Source: Amarobacillus sp046328225 (GTDB taxonomy: Bacteria > Chloroflexota > Dehalococcoidia > Tepidiformales > Tepidiformaceae). Taken from it: a stretch of DNA of 64,000 nucleotides. Both the position numbers and the translations under genes were made by a program. Position 1 is the first letter of the stretch; every line of letters starts with the position of its first letter. The notes beneath the pieces are model-generated. The model saw only the letters and a list, made by a program, of their open reading frames with translations. It did no database searches and was not told where the DNA came from. Below, in pieces: positions 30,796-39,431 of the stretch. The stretch covers positions 62,001-126,000 of the forward strand of contig JAXLWZ010000002.1 of assembly GCA_046328225.1 (NCBI GenBank), read 5' to 3'.

Positions 30796-32184
30796 CTACT
30801 TCGTGCCCGGGTCCCCGGCGCGCAAGGGGTTCGTGAAGGCCGTCCCCGCGTTCGAAAGGTCGCCCGAGAGGTCCTCGCCGGCCGGCTTCTTGCCGTCGCG
30901 CACCCATGCCACGAGGTCGTTCCATGCCGCCAGCCGCTCGGCATCGCTGAACTGGCAGTGCCCGGCGGCGCGGATCGCGCGCTGCACGAGAAGGCCCGCC
31001 GTGCCCGCCGCCTTCGCCTTCGCGAGGTAGCTCTGCTCCATCGAAATCGGCACGAACAGGTCGCCCGTGTTGTGCAGCGTGAGCAACGGGTCGCTGATGC
31101 GCCCGGAGGTGGGCACGGCGTCGGGATGCGCCGTCGCGTCGCGCGCCCCCGCCACCGGCGCGAGCCGCCGCACCTTCGCGTTCAGCGCATCCGCCGTCAG
31201 CCCCGTCGCCGGGTCGATGGCGTACCGCACGCCTTCGTTCGTGGCCGCCTGGAAGGGGAGCGACGTGCGCCCCGGGTCGGCGAGCGCGTACCCGAAGTTC
31301 GCCGTCACCTGCAGCGCGAATCCTTCGAGGAAGAACGGCCGCGGCCCGCCCGAGAGCATGCGGATGGCGCTGAGGTACTGCAGCCCCACGTCCGTGGGCG
31401 CCGTCGCCGTCCCCAGCTTGCCGCTCAACGAAAGCAGCGCCGGCAGCAGCGGCACGTTCGTGCCAATTGGCACCTGCACCCCCGCGATCGCCTCGCCGAG
31501 CAGCGTCCACGACAACAGGTAGTCGATCTGCTCCTCGCCCCCGAGCGCGCCACACACCGCGAGCCCGCCGTCGTACGCCTCGGGGAAGTGCTCCAGCGAG
31601 AGCGCCACCACGTTCCCGCCCATCGACGCGCCCACGATGTACGTCCGCTTCGGGGCGGCCACTTCCTTCGCGAACTGCCCCTTGAGCGCGAGCGTGTCGT
31701 CCGCGCCGATGCCCGGGACGTAGCCGTTCTCCTTGTACGAACTCGCCGCCCACGCGTATCCCTGCTCGATCCACGTCCGGCGCAAAATCGCAGGCGGCGG
31801 GTCCACCGCCACGACCGTGTCGAAGCCCGCGAAGCCGTGCGCCCAGAGCACCAACTCGCCATTCCAGCTGTCGGGAACCTCGATCACGTACCGGGCGCCA
31901 TCGAGCGTGCCGCCGCGCAGGGTCGCGTCCGCGATCGGCGTCAGCGCGACCTCCCTCGCCGTGTGCGCGACACCCGAGGAGGTACCCAGCCGCTTCGCCG
32001 GGGCAGCCGTCGCCGTCGCCGCCGGCCGCGCGCCCTCCTTCGTCGCGACCGCCGCCGAAGGGTCCGCCGCCGCCGTCAGCGACGACGCGGCGGGTGTGCC
32101 GGTGAATTCCTTGGGGCTCTCGCCGCCGCAGGCCGCCGTCAACATCGCCGCGCAGCCGAGCATGCCGAGCACGATTCTCCGCAT
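30796..32184 (-). CDS. Lipoprotein alpha/beta hydrolase, probable secreted esterase
   Basis: A 462-residue protein with a lipoprotein signal peptide: VLGMLGCAAMLTAACGG, where LTAAC is the lipobox and the cysteine about residue 19 is lipidated. An alanine/threonine-rich linker to about residue 70 precedes the catalytic domain. That domain has an HGFAG oxyanion segment, the nucleophile elbow GASMGGN, and a late histidine in RAAGHCQFSD. The overall pattern fits secreted polyester or aromatic-ester hydrolases. It should act outside the membrane, anchored by lipid. It appears monocistronic; GAGAAT is 6 nt before the ATG. Confidence 0.8.
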   Translation of the reverse strand: MRRIVLGMLGCAAMLTAACGGESPKEFTGTPAASSLTAAADPSAAVATKEGARPAATATAAPAKRLGTSSGVAHTAREVALTPIADATLRGGTLDGARYVIEVPDSWNGELVLWAHGFAGFDTVVAVDPPPAILRRTWIEQGYAWAASSYKENGYVPGIGADDTLALKGQFAKEVAAPKRTYIVGASMGGNVVALSLEHFPEAYDGGLAVCGALGGEEQIDYLLSWTLLGEAIAGVQVPIGTNVPLLPALLSLSGKLGTATAPTDVGLQYLSAIRMLSGGPRPFFLEGFALQVTANFGYALADPGRTSLPFQAATNEGVRYAIDPATGLTADALNAKVRRLAPVAGARDATAHPDAVPTSGRISDPLLTLHNTGDLFVPISMEQSYLAKAKAAGTAGLLVQRAIRAAGHCQFSDAERLAAWNDLVAWVRDGKKPAGEDLSGDLSNAGTAFTNPLRAGDPGTK

Positions 32185-32228
32185 GGGCGCATTCTCCCAC
32201 GGCGCCGGTGCAGCCGGGGGAAGCAGCG

Positions 32229-33386
32229 CTACACGCCGCCGAGCGCGCCCATCAGCCGGACCACGACCTCGCTGTGGAGCTGCCGCCCGCGCACCGTGAG
32301 GCGCAGCCGCCCGTCCGCGCGCTCGATCCAGCCCGCGGCCTCGCAGTCGGCGAGCCAGCGCGGCGCCATCGCCTCCAGCCGCGCGCCGAACTCGCCCGCG
32401 AAGGCATCGAGCGCGAACCCCTCGGTCAGGCGCAGGCAGCTGGAGACATAATCATCGATCATCATCGCCGCATCCGGGGTGTAGGCGGCCAGCACGGCGC
32501 TCCCGCGCACGCCTCGCGCCGCCGCCTCGATGTACGCGCGCGGGTGAGCGATGTTCTCGCTCCGTTCGCCGCCCACGAAGCCGTGAGCTCCCGCGCCGAT
32601 GCCCAGGTATTCGCCCCAGGTCCAGTACACGCGGTTGTGCCGCGATTCGTGCCCCGGCCGCGCCCAGTTCGAGAGCTCGTACTGCGCGAACCCGGCCGCC
32701 GCGAGCAGCTCGCCCGCCCGGTCGTACATGTCCGCCGCGAGGTCGCCGTCGGGCGTTGCCACCGTCCCCGCGCGCACGCGCCGTGCCAGTGGCGTGCCTT
32801 CCTCCACGGTCAGGCAGTAGCACGAGACGTGGTCCGGTGCGAGCGCGATCGCCGCCCGCAGCGATGCCTCCCACGCGGCCATGGCCTGCCCCGGGAGCCC
32901 ATACATCAGGTCCAGGTTCACGCTTTCGAACCCCGCCCCGCGTGCCAGCCGCAGTGCGCTCGCCGTCGCCTCGGGCGAATGGATGCGGTCGAGGAAGCGC
33001 AGCTCGCCCGCGTCGAAGCTTTGCGCCCCCAGCGATAGCCGTGTCACCCCCGCGGCGCGAAGCCCGGCCAGCTGCTCGCCCGTGAGCGTTCCGGGGTTCG
33101 CCTCGAGCGTGACCTCCGCCGCCGCGGCGATCGGCGCGGCGGCGCGCAAGGCGTCCAACACCGCCGCGATGCCCTCCGGCGGCATCTCCGAGGGCGTTCC
33201 CCCGCCGAAGCCCACGGTCGCGATCTCGCGCCCCGCGAGCACCTCCGCATACCCCCCGATCTCGGCGACGAGCGCGTCGCGGTAGGCGGGGATGAGCGCA
33301 TCCAGCCCGGCATAGGCGTTGAAATCGCAGTAGCCGCACTTGTACACGCAAAAGGGGATGTGCACGTAGACCGAGATCGGCCTCAT
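32229..33386 (-). CDS. hemW: Radical SAM heme chaperone HemW
   Basis: HemW-type radical-SAM protein, related to oxygen-independent coproporphyrinogen oxidase but acting as a heme chaperone. The motif CVYKCGYCDF (CxxxCxxC plus the HemW fourth cysteine absent) is at about residues 13-22, preceded by VYVHIPF. GFGGGTPSEMP, ARGAGFESVNLDLMYGLPGQ and the C-terminal HemN-like region with SRHNRVYWTWGEYLGIGAGA follow. It is 385 residues. The start ATG overlaps the GDPD stop (ATGA), so it closes a four-gene coupled operon. An extended upstream reading to 33866 is a shadow. Confidence 0.88.
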   Translation of the reverse strand: MRPISVYVHIPFCVYKCGYCDFNAYAGLDALIPAYRDALVAEIGGYAEVLAGREIATVGFGGGTPSEMPPEGIAAVLDALRAAAPIAAAAEVTLEANPGTLTGEQLAGLRAAGVTRLSLGAQSFDAGELRFLDRIHSPEATASALRLARGAGFESVNLDLMYGLPGQAMAAWEASLRAAIALAPDHVSCYCLTVEEGTPLARRVRAGTVATPDGDLAADMYDRAGELLAAAGFAQYELSNWARPGHESRHNRVYWTWGEYLGIGAGAHGFVGGERSENIAHPRAYIEAAARGVRGSAVLAAYTPDAAMMIDDYVSSCLRLTEGFALDAFAGEFGARLEAMAPRWLADCEAAGWIERADGRLRLTVRGRQLHSEVVVRLMGALGGV

Positions 33387-34075
33387 CCCGCCGCCAGCCG
33401 GTCGCGCACCGCCGCCACCCGGTGCGTCGTGATGCCATCGACGCCGAGCGAGGCCAGCTCCGCCGCCCGGTTCAGGTCGTCCACCGTCCAGGCCACCACG
33501 AGCAGGTCGCGTGCGTGCAGCGCCGCGATCGTGTCCGCATCGAGCAGCGTCGCCCGGCACGACACGCCGCGCGGCCGCACATCGCGCTGCGAGACCGAAA
33601 GGAACAGGTCCAGCTTCGCCGGGACGTCGATCGAATAGAACAGGTCCACTTCGGGCGCGGCCTGTTCGATCGCCCGCAGCGTGCCCCAGAGCTGCGACGA
33701 CGCCACCATCCGCCGCGCTGGCGATTCGTCCAGCGCCCTGCGGATGAGCGAAGCGGCCGTCGCGCCGCCGTTCTTGAGGTCGAGGAAGATGCCCGTGTCC
33801 GGGGATGTCGCGCGGATGAGCTCGGTGAGGCCGAACGGCTCGCGCGGTGCCCACGCCAGGTACCACTTCTCGTACAGCACCCGCGACCCGAACGTGCGCC
33901 GTTCGTGCCGTGCCTCGAAGTGGCCGCGATGCACCCAGAGGTCGACCTCCAGGAAGTCCGCGAGTTCGCCCTCGGCCGTGCGGGCCAGTTCGAGGGCGTT
34001 GCCGCCGGCGTGCGAAATGAGCGCCGGCCGCTCCTCGCCCGCGGGCAGCAGCCCCCGGCGCGCCGCGGGACTCAC
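33383..34075 (-). CDS. Glycerophosphodiester phosphodiesterase family protein
   Basis: GDPD-fold enzyme of 230 residues. It begins ALISHAGGN (histidine of the family H-R-G motif, arginine replaced by alanine) and continues with DFLEVDLWVHRGHFEARHE, giving the conserved glutamate, aspartate and histidine. GIFLDLKNG, VASSQLWGTLRAI and VVAWTVDDLNRAAELASLGVDGITTH are later barrel strands. GDPDs hydrolyse glycerophosphodiesters to glycerol-3-phosphate. Replacement of the H-R arginine by H-A is unusual and may shift specificity. It starts with GTG at 34075, overlapping the Crp stop by 4 nt. Confidence 0.8.
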   Translation of the reverse strand: MSPAARRGLLPAGEERPALISHAGGNALELARTAEGELADFLEVDLWVHRGHFEARHERRTFGSRVLYEKWYLAWAPREPFGLTELIRATSPDTGIFLDLKNGGATAASLIRRALDESPARRMVASSQLWGTLRAIEQAAPEVDLFYSIDVPAKLDLFLSVSQRDVRPRGVSCRATLLDADTIAALHARDLLVVAWTVDDLNRAAELASLGVDGITTHRVAAVRDRLAAG

Positions 34076-34845
34076 GACCCGGCGGCCGCCTGTGCCGTCA
34101 CCGGGTGCCGCGGCGAAACCGGCAGGTCCCCGTTCGCGATGTCGTCGAGCAGGTCCTCATCGGCCACGCGGTAGCCGTCTGCGATGGGCGTGATCGCGCC
34201 GAGGGTGACGAAGCGGCTGAGCAGCGCTGTCACCGTCTCGCGGCTCGTGCCGATCGTCTGCGCGAGCTCCTGGTGCGTCAGCCCCAGCCGCACGACGCCG
34301 TCCTCCTGCCGGTTCAGCAGCGTGTCCGCCAGCCGCGCCGAGACCGGCTTCGAAACCAGGTTCATGAACGTCCGCTGCATCCCCGCGAGGCGTCGCGCCA
34401 TCAGTTCGGCCATCGCGAACCCCAGCCGCGGCGTCTGCTGCACGAAGTACGAAAAATCCTCCCACGCGATCGTCACCGCCACCGTCTCCTCGATCGCCGC
34501 CGCGCAGGCCGTGCGTTCGCCGTCCTCGACGATCGCCATGTCGCCCACGACGCCGCCGCGGCCCACGACATCGAGGATGATCTCCTTGCCGTTTTCGGCC
34601 ACCTGGTACACCTTCACCCGGCCCTTGAGCAGCAGGTACACGCGCTCGGGCGGGTCGCCGGCGGCGAAGAGCACCTGCCGCGGCTTGAAGCGCCGTTCGC
34701 TCAGCAGGGGCACCAGCCGTTCGAGCTCCTCGTCCGTGAGCACGTTGAGGACCTTGCTGAACTGGCGCAGGTACCACCCGATCGAGCGCTGCAGCGCCTG
34801 CCGCCCCCGCGATGGGTGCACCGGGGCCTCGAGTTCGGTGGTCAT
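34072..34845 (-). CDS. Crp/Fnr-family transcriptional regulator
   Basis: A 257-residue regulator. The cyclic-nucleotide-binding-like domain (about residues 40-150) has RVYLLLKGRVKVYQVAENGK and GGVVGDMAIVEDG. It is followed by the dimer helix and a winged helix with LTHQELAQTIGTSRETVTAL, the Crp/Fnr recognition signature. No cysteine cluster for FNR-type Fe-S sensing is visible, so it is more like a cAMP-type or ligand-independent regulator. It is coupled by overlaps to the SirB1-like gene upstream and to GDPD downstream. Its binding site was not identified. Confidence 0.92.
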   Translation of the reverse strand: MTTELEAPVHPSRGRQALQRSIGWYLRQFSKVLNVLTDEELERLVPLLSERRFKPRQVLFAAGDPPERVYLLLKGRVKVYQVAENGKEIILDVVGRGGVVGDMAIVEDGERTACAAAIEETVAVTIAWEDFSYFVQQTPRLGFAMAELMARRLAGMQRTFMNLVSKPVSARLADTLLNRQEDGVVRLGLTHQELAQTIGTSRETVTALLSRFVTLGAITPIADGYRVADEDLLDDIANGDLPVSPRHPVTAQAAAGS

Positions 34846-35676
34846 GCAGTTCCCTCTCTTCCCTTATGCAGGAGCCTCAGTTCGTCCAGCAGGCGCAGCG
34901 CGCCCGAGCTTACCGCGCCCGGGTTGGCCGCGCCCACGTACCGTTCCAGGTCCACGAGCGCGCGCTCGGGCGCGCCCAGCCGGTAATGCAGCATCCCCCG
35001 CTCCCCCACCAGCTGGCCGTTCCACGGCTCGAGCCGCAACAGCAGCTCCACCGTCGCCAGCCAGCGTTCGAGGTCGCGCCGTTCGCGGAAGAGGGCATGC
35101 AGGTTATTGAGCATCCGCTGCAGGATCTGCCGCCGCGTCACCCCGGCAAGGAACGACTCGGGTGAAGCGCCTCCCAATGCCGGCCTCGCGAGCCGCGCGA
35201 GCAGCTCCGCCCGCGAAAGGCGCGCCGCCGTGGAACGGGTCGATGTAGAGATTCTGCGAAGGTTCGCCGCAGCGCACGAGGAAATGCCCGGGAAAGCCCA
35301 CGCCGTCGCAGCGCAGCCCCACCCGCTCCGCCACTTCCATGAACACCAGCGAAAGCGTGATCGGGATGCCCCTGCGGCGCTCCACGACGCGGTCCGTAGC
35401 TGTTCTCGGGGTCGGTGTAGGTGTCGTTGTCGCTCATGAAGCCGCGCGTGACGCATCAGCTCGCGGATGGCCTCGAGCAGCGCGTCGTCCTTCGCGCCGG
35501 GTTCCACGCGTTCGCGCACGGCTTCGGCGGTGAGGTCCAGCTCGCGGGCGATCGCGTGCGCGTCCACCTCGCGGCCAGCCAGGCCGCGCGATGACCATCG
35601 CCGCCTCGAAGAGATCGACCTCCGGGCCCGGGCCGGCCACTGCTTCGGCGAACGCGCTGTAGAGTCCTTCATCCAT
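34842..35676 (-). pseudogene. SirB1-family transglutaminase-like/TPR protein, frameshifted
   Basis: Joining three frames gives a normal SirB1-family protein. It starts MDEGLYSAFAEAVAG and continues REVDAHAIARELDLTAEAV, SDNDTYTDPENSY, and RRRGIPITLSLVFMEVAERV with VGFPGHFLVRC (the transglutaminase-core-2 signature). A TPR-like tail has RMLNNLHALF and LLRLEPWNGQLVGERGMLHY. Shifts are needed near 35588, 35450, 35395 and 35225, all within 400 bp. Conserved blocks remain intact between shifts. Its stop overlaps the Crp start (ATGA). Function of the family is uncertain. Probably a real gene with assembly indels. Confidence 0.75.
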
Positions 35677-35854
35677 CGTTCGTTCCAGGGTACCGGCCCG
35701 CGATGCCATGCGTTCATGTCGAGGTCTTGTCGATGGAATCGTGGGCGGCGCCTTCGCTCACGCCCCTGCCACGGACCAATGGGCCCCGCGATTCGCGCAG
35801 ATCGGACGTTAGCTTGGACGGTGGTCGAGGCATTAGGTTATCCTGCCCGAGCCG

Positions 35855-36037
35855 ATGACGATCCCGACCTTCCCCCCGAGACGCTCCTTCCGTGCCACCG
35901 GCGCCGCGCCGTCGCGCCCGCCCTTCTGGCTGCTGGTGGGCTCGGTCGCCGTTCGCGGGGCGTTTTCCGCCGTCATCGCCGCCATGCCCGCCGGCCGCCA
36001 CGCGCGTGGCCGCAAGTCCCCGGCCTGGACCGCCTGA
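35855..36037 (+). CDS. Possible small membrane protein (60 aa)
   Basis: A 60-residue reading frame with one hydrophobic stretch (FWLLVGSVAVRGAFSAVIAA) and a basic N-terminus and C-terminus. TATCCT is 10 nt before the ATG. There is no family match by eye, and the opposite strand also has an open frame, so the call is weak. Confidence 0.3.
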   Translation: MTIPTFPPRRSFRATGAAPSRPPFWLLVGSVAVRGAFSAVIAAMPAGRHARGRKSPAWTA

Positions 36038-36227
36038 GCGCGCCCACTGAGTCCGCTGTTAAGGTTCGAACTGCGCCGCTGAGCGCACGGCCCCCGTTGC
36101 CGACACTTCAGGTGACAGAACACGCCCCGCCGCGTGAACGTTCGCCGCGCGCGACCGTTCGCGCACCCCCCGTCCACCCGGACGGGCCGGTTCCCGGGGT
36201 AGAATCGCCGCTGAGGAGAGCCCGTCA

Positions 36228-36977
36228 ATGCGGTTCCGCATGCGCCACCATCGCCCCGAATCCGCGCCCGCGACCGAAACCGCGGCCGCTCCCGTCGCCG
36301 TCGCCGTCGCCGAACCGCCAGCCGCCCCCGCGTGGGACCCGGCGCCGCCCGCCGTGGCCGAAGCGACCCTCGCCCCCACACCGGCGCCCGTGGCCGTCGC
36401 GACAGCACCCGCGCACGCGCCCGTGCCGCCGTCGATCGCGAACCGCCTCGCGGGCGTGCCCATGCGCTCGCAGATGTCGGGCGGCGATGTGCGCGCCGAG
36501 CGCCTGGTGAAGCAGGTCCGCGGTGAAGTCGATGAGCTGCGCGCCACCCTCGCCACCCTCACGGCCGGCCCCGGCGACCTCAGCACCCTCGACTACGACG
36601 CCGTGGCCGCGAACCCCGCCGCCGCCGCCCTCCTCCCCCCGGCCACGCTCGTCGCCGCCATCACCGAACTCCACGGGCGCAACCGCAAGCTCGCCCGCAA
36701 GAACGAGAAGCTCGAAGCGCGCCTCGATGCCCTCGAAGCGAAGGTCCGCGACCTCAAGCAGGACCGCGCCTGGGCCCGCGGCCGCCTCGATACCCTCGCC
36801 GAGGTCATCGAAGCCCTCCACGCCAACATCGAGGACCTGCGCCACCACCGCGACAACACCCGCGCGCTCGCCGCGCCCGCGGTCGCTCCCCGCGCCCTGC
36901 GCGCCGCCGGGCAGGCGGGCGTGAACGGCCATCCCGCCGAGCATCCCGCCATCCCATCGAGCGCGGCCGAGGGGTGA
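36228..36977 (+). CDS. Alanine/proline-rich coiled-coil protein (249 aa)
   Basis: Residues 10-70 are low-complexity Ala/Pro/Val, then a conserved-looking segment (IANRLAGVPMRSQMSGGDVR), and from about residue 90 to 215 a long coiled coil (ITELHGRNRKLARKNEKLEA, heptads with Leu and charged residues). The C-terminus is again low complexity. TAGAAT at 36199 and GAGGAG at 36214-36219 support expression and the ATG at 36228. Structural, adaptor or cell-division-type roles are possible; nothing specific can be said. Confidence 0.6.
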   Translation: MRFRMRHHRPESAPATETAAAPVAVAVAEPPAAPAWDPAPPAVAEATLAPTPAPVAVATAPAHAPVPPSIANRLAGVPMRSQMSGGDVRAERLVKQVRGEVDELRATLATLTAGPGDLSTLDYDAVAANPAAAALLPPATLVAAITELHGRNRKLARKNEKLEARLDALEAKVRDLKQDRAWARGRLDTLAEVIEALHANIEDLRHHRDNTRALAAPAVAPRALRAAGQAGVNGHPAEHPAIPSSAAEG

Positions 36978-37231
36978 AACCGCACCGCAGCCTTGCCGTC
37001 GTCTCGCCCGTTCGGCAGCACGATATCGGGGCCGAGGCCGCGCGCCTTCGCCGCGAAGTCGAACGCCGCGCGCGCGAGGCCGAGCTCCTCGCCGTCGCCC
37101 TCCGCGACCACATCGCCGACCTCCGGGCCGAACGCGACGAGCTCGCCGCCGAGGTCGAGCGCCTGCGCGAACAGGCCCGCCGCCGCGACATCGAACCCTT
37201 TCTCTGGCGCGGATTTAAGCCGCTACGCTAG
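36974..37231 (+). CDS. Small coiled-coil protein (85 aa)
   Basis: Starts with GTG at 36974, overlapping the upstream stop (GTGA), and is almost entirely one charged coiled coil (AARLRREVERRAREAELLAV and ERDELAAEVERLREQARRRD) ending in FLWRGFKPLR. The coupling to the coiled-coil protein at 36228 suggests a heteromeric partner. No family is recognised. Confidence 0.55.
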   Translation: MKPHRSLAVVSPVRQHDIGAEAARLRREVERRAREAELLAVALRDHIADLRAERDELAAEVERLREQARRRDIEPFLWRGFKPLR

Positions 37232-37265
37232 TTCCCGGTTGTCAGTTCCCGGTTCCCAGGGGATC
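37231..37265. repeat. Dispersed GTTCCCGG repeat, copy A
   Basis: GTTCCCGGTTGTCAGTTCCC followed by GGTTCCCAGGGGATC. The complement of this element occurs twice more at 53644-53726, where it reads GATCCCCTGGGAACTGGGAA and continues. It is an intergenic repeat family built on a GGGAAC(C/T) unit. Confidence 0.7.
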
Positions 37266-37281
37266 AGCCCCGTGGGTTTCT

Positions 37282-37287
37282 TATACT
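37282..37287 (+). promoter_or_regulatory. -10 hexamer of a leaderless small gene
   Basis: TATACT, 6 nt before the GTG at 37294, with no Shine-Dalgarno. Confidence 0.5.
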
Positions 37288-37293
37288 CGTCGC

Positions 37294-37464
37294 GTGGGCG
37301 TCCTCGACTGGCTGATCTCGTTCGCCTCCGGAACCCTGTATGGTGGCGCCGTGATGCTCATCGCCCTTGCGGCGGCCATCCCCTATGGCGCCTGGCAGGG
37401 AGTGCGATGGCTCGCGAAGAAGCTCCCTGGAGGCTCCCATGACGACGCGCGAACAGGTCGATGA
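37294..37464 (+). CDS. Small membrane protein (56 aa), leaderless
   Basis: GTG at 37294 to TGA at 37462 encodes 56 residues with one or two hydrophobic stretches: VLDWLISFASGTLYGGAVML and IALAAAIPYGAWQGV, followed by a positively charged tail (RWLAKKLPGG). A perfect TATACT hexamer 6 nt upstream supports the start. It overlaps the start of the DinB gene at 37439 by 26 nt, so the two may be co-transcribed. It is too short for most gene finders. Confidence 0.55.
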   Translation: MGVLDWLISFASGTLYGGAVMLIALAAAIPYGAWQGVRWLAKKLPGGSHDDARTGR

Positions 37465-38002
37465 ACTCGTGGCGAAGATGAAGGAGCAGCGCGCCGAGCT
37501 GCTCGCCGCGGCCCGTTCCCTCTCCCCCGAGGACGCCCTGCGCGTGCCCGTCGACGCCGAAGGCGAGGAGCAGTGGACCGCCCTCGAGCAGCTCGCCCAC
37601 CTCTGGGAGATGGAACGCAGCTACGACGCGTGGGTGAAGGCTGCCCTCCAGCAGGATGGCGTGGACCTGCGCGGCGTGCGCGGCGAACCCGTCGCCATCC
37701 CCATCGAGCAGGCGAACGGCCGCACCATCGGCGAACTCGTGCACGCGCTCGAACTGGAACGCGCCTACACCCACGGCCTCATCGACGCGATGCCGCTCGA
37801 AGCCTTCGACCGCACCGCCGTGAGCCCCATGTTCGGCAGCCTCACCGTGCTCCAGTGGCTCCGTTCGTTCTATCGCCACGACCGCCAACACGGCGCTCAG
37901 ATCCTCGGCCGCAAGAGCGAATACCAGCCCAACTTCAAGGGCTCCGAGCCCAATCAGCGCAAGGCGCGCATCGAGGAAGTGGCCCGCCGCCAGGGCGGCT
38001 GA
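37439..38002 (+). CDS. DinB-like metal-dependent hydrolase family protein
   Basis: A 187-residue four-helix protein of the DinB_2/maleylpyruvate isomerase type. EQWTALEQLAHLWEMERSYD carries the first histidine, and LQWLRSFYRHDRQHGAQILG carries the later pair (H-D-x-x-H). GGAGG at 37429 and correct spacing fix the ATG at 37439. Distinct from the DinB protein at 19990, with only the fold shared. Members bind a metal and act on thiol adducts or as toxin-like phosphoesterases; which one is unknown. Confidence 0.8.
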   Translation: MTTREQVDELVAKMKEQRAELLAAARSLSPEDALRVPVDAEGEEQWTALEQLAHLWEMERSYDAWVKAALQQDGVDLRGVRGEPVAIPIEQANGRTIGELVHALELERAYTHGLIDAMPLEAFDRTAVSPMFGSLTVLQWLRSFYRHDRQHGAQILGRKSEYQPNFKGSEPNQRKARIEEVARRQGG

Positions 38003-38003
38003 T

Positions 38004-38195
38004 TCAGGCCGGGCGCCGGTGCGCGGGCAGCGTGCGCGGCATCGGCGCCAGCTCCGTGGGGATGAGCGAACGGCGGCCGCAGCGCTCGCACTCGCGCACC
38101 CGCACCGAACGGCTCACGACATGGACGAAATACCGCCAGCGATGTTCGCAATGGGTTTCCATGCGCGCAGTCTGGCAGTGCCAGATGAACAGCAT
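38004..38195 (-). CDS. Small zinc-ribbon-like protein (63 aa)
   Basis: Reverse-strand frame with METHCEHRWRYFVHVV followed by RECERCGRRS, giving C/H and CxxC pairs that could bind zinc. The ATG at 38195 gives 63 residues; ATG at 38162 gives 52. It converges on the DinB gene (gap of 1 bp) and is upstream of nothing on its strand. Codon use is typical. Function is unknown. Confidence 0.5.
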   Translation of the reverse strand: MLFIWHCQTARMETHCEHRWRYFVHVVSRSVRVRECERCGRRSLIPTELAPMPRTLPAHRRPA

Positions 38196-38239
38196 GTTTC
38201 CATTCGTAAGCCCGGCCCGAACGAATCCGCCGCCCGCCC

Positions 38240-38740
38240 TCAGCGGCTGACCACGAGCGAAAGCGCCCCCGACGGCCCGGAGCGGACGTCGTTGTGCTCC
38301 GTGTCCGCGGGTGCGCGGCAATAGTCGCCCGCGCGCATCAGCACGTCGCCCACATACGCGTCCCCTTCGATGAGGAAGAGGTCCTCGATCGCCGGGTGCG
38401 GGTGCTCCGGGAAAGGCACGTTCGGCGCCATGCGCACCAGCACCGTCTGAGCGCCCGTCGCCGGGTCGGCGTAGAGCAGTTTCACCTCCACCCCCGGCGC
38501 GTACGGCAGCCACTCCATCGCCGCCGACCGTGCGAACAGCGAAATCCCCACCGTGAACACCGGCGGCCGTTCCCCCGCGATGCGATCGAGCACCTGCTCG
38601 CGAAGGCCGGGCGCGGGCGTGGCCGGTGGCGCCGCATAGGCCAGCAGCTCCAGCGCCGCCGACATCGCCGCTCGCTCCTCGTCGTTCTCCGCCAGCTCAT
38701 CCAGCAGCGCGGCGAACGGTGATGGGTCCGTCGTGCTCAT
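38240..38740 (-). CDS. ChrR-like cupin anti-sigma factor
   Basis: A 166-residue protein. The N-terminal ~60 residues are helical and in the position of an anti-sigma domain (FAALLDELAENDEERAAMSA), but the zinc-binding H-x3-C-x2-C of ZAS domains is not seen. The C-terminal domain is a cupin of the ChrR type with VPFPEHPHPAIEDLFLIEGD, containing the H-x-H and glutamate metal ligands, and YCRAPADTEHND. Its ATG overlaps the sigma-factor stop (ATGA). ChrR proteins release their sigma factor in response to singlet oxygen or related stress. Confidence 0.78.
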   Translation of the reverse strand: MSTTDPSPFAALLDELAENDEERAAMSAALELLAYAAPPATPAPGLREQVLDRIAGERPPVFTVGISLFARSAAMEWLPYAPGVEVKLLYADPATGAQTVLVRMAPNVPFPEHPHPAIEDLFLIEGDAYVGDVLMRAGDYCRAPADTEHNDVRSGPSGALSLVVSR

Positions 38741-39228
38741 GCGTCCTCTTCCTGCCCCTTCCGGCCGAGCGCCCCGAGTTCGAGCAGTGCCGCCCGCATG
38801 GCCGCTCGCAGCGGCGGCGCCGGCATTCCCAGCAACTCGCTGATCTCGCTCACCGGGAGTCCCCCAAAATACGCAAGCTCCAGCGCGCGCCGCACTTCCG
38901 GCTGCTGCCGGGCGAGCACCTCGCGCACCTGCTTCGCGCCAATATACGAACCGTCTTCGTCTTCTGTTGACGGCGGGATGGCCCCAATTTCGAGGGCCCG
39001 CACGCGTACCCGCGCGAGCAGGTCGCGTTCCCGCGGCGCTCCCGCTCCGGCGCGCTCCTGCCAGGCGTCGGCATATGCCCCCTCGCAGGCGTGCGCGGCG
39101 TGCTCGCGGTCGCCCGTGATGCGCAGCGCCAGCGAGTAGGCCGCGCCCACCGTGCGCTCGTAGAACGCCTCGAATCCAGCTTCGGCGCTGGCGGCCGCGG
39201 TCGCTGATTGCCGACCTTCCCCGGGCAT
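38737..39228 (-). CDS. ECF-family RNA polymerase sigma factor
   Basis: A 163-residue ECF sigma factor. Region 2 is AYSLALRITGDREHAAHACE, and region 4 is a helix-turn-helix VRRALELAYFGGLPVSEISE followed by LLGMPAPPLRAAMRAALLEL. The ATG at 39228 is preceded by a G-rich stretch; an upstream extension to 39465 is low-complexity and rejected. It is coupled to a ChrR-like cupin protein, so the pair probably works as a sigma/anti-sigma switch. Target promoters are unknown. Confidence 0.85.
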   Translation of the reverse strand: MPGEGRQSATAAASAEAGFEAFYERTVGAAYSLALRITGDREHAAHACEGAYADAWQERAGAGAPRERDLLARVRVRALEIGAIPPSTEDEDGSYIGAKQVREVLARQQPEVRRALELAYFGGLPVSEISELLGMPAPPLRAAMRAALLELGALGRKGQEEDA

Positions 39229-39431
39229 ATCACCCCCCGCCGCCCGATTCGGGCCACACACTACTCCCGCGCGCGCATTTCCCTCAATGGAACTGTCCGT
39301 ATCGCTTCTTTTCCACGAACCGCCCACTTGCAGCACGACTGCAACGCCGTTGGCCTTCTCGAACCCCGGCCGCGCGATGTCCCGGCGCAGAATCGAAGGG
39401 GACCGCCCCTTCCGGGCGGCGGGAGGAAGCC

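Noticed and set aside
35714..36001. Reverse-strand 95-residue frame
   Set aside because: Glycine/arginine-rich with no start signal; it lies opposite the small plus-strand frame and in a promoter region.
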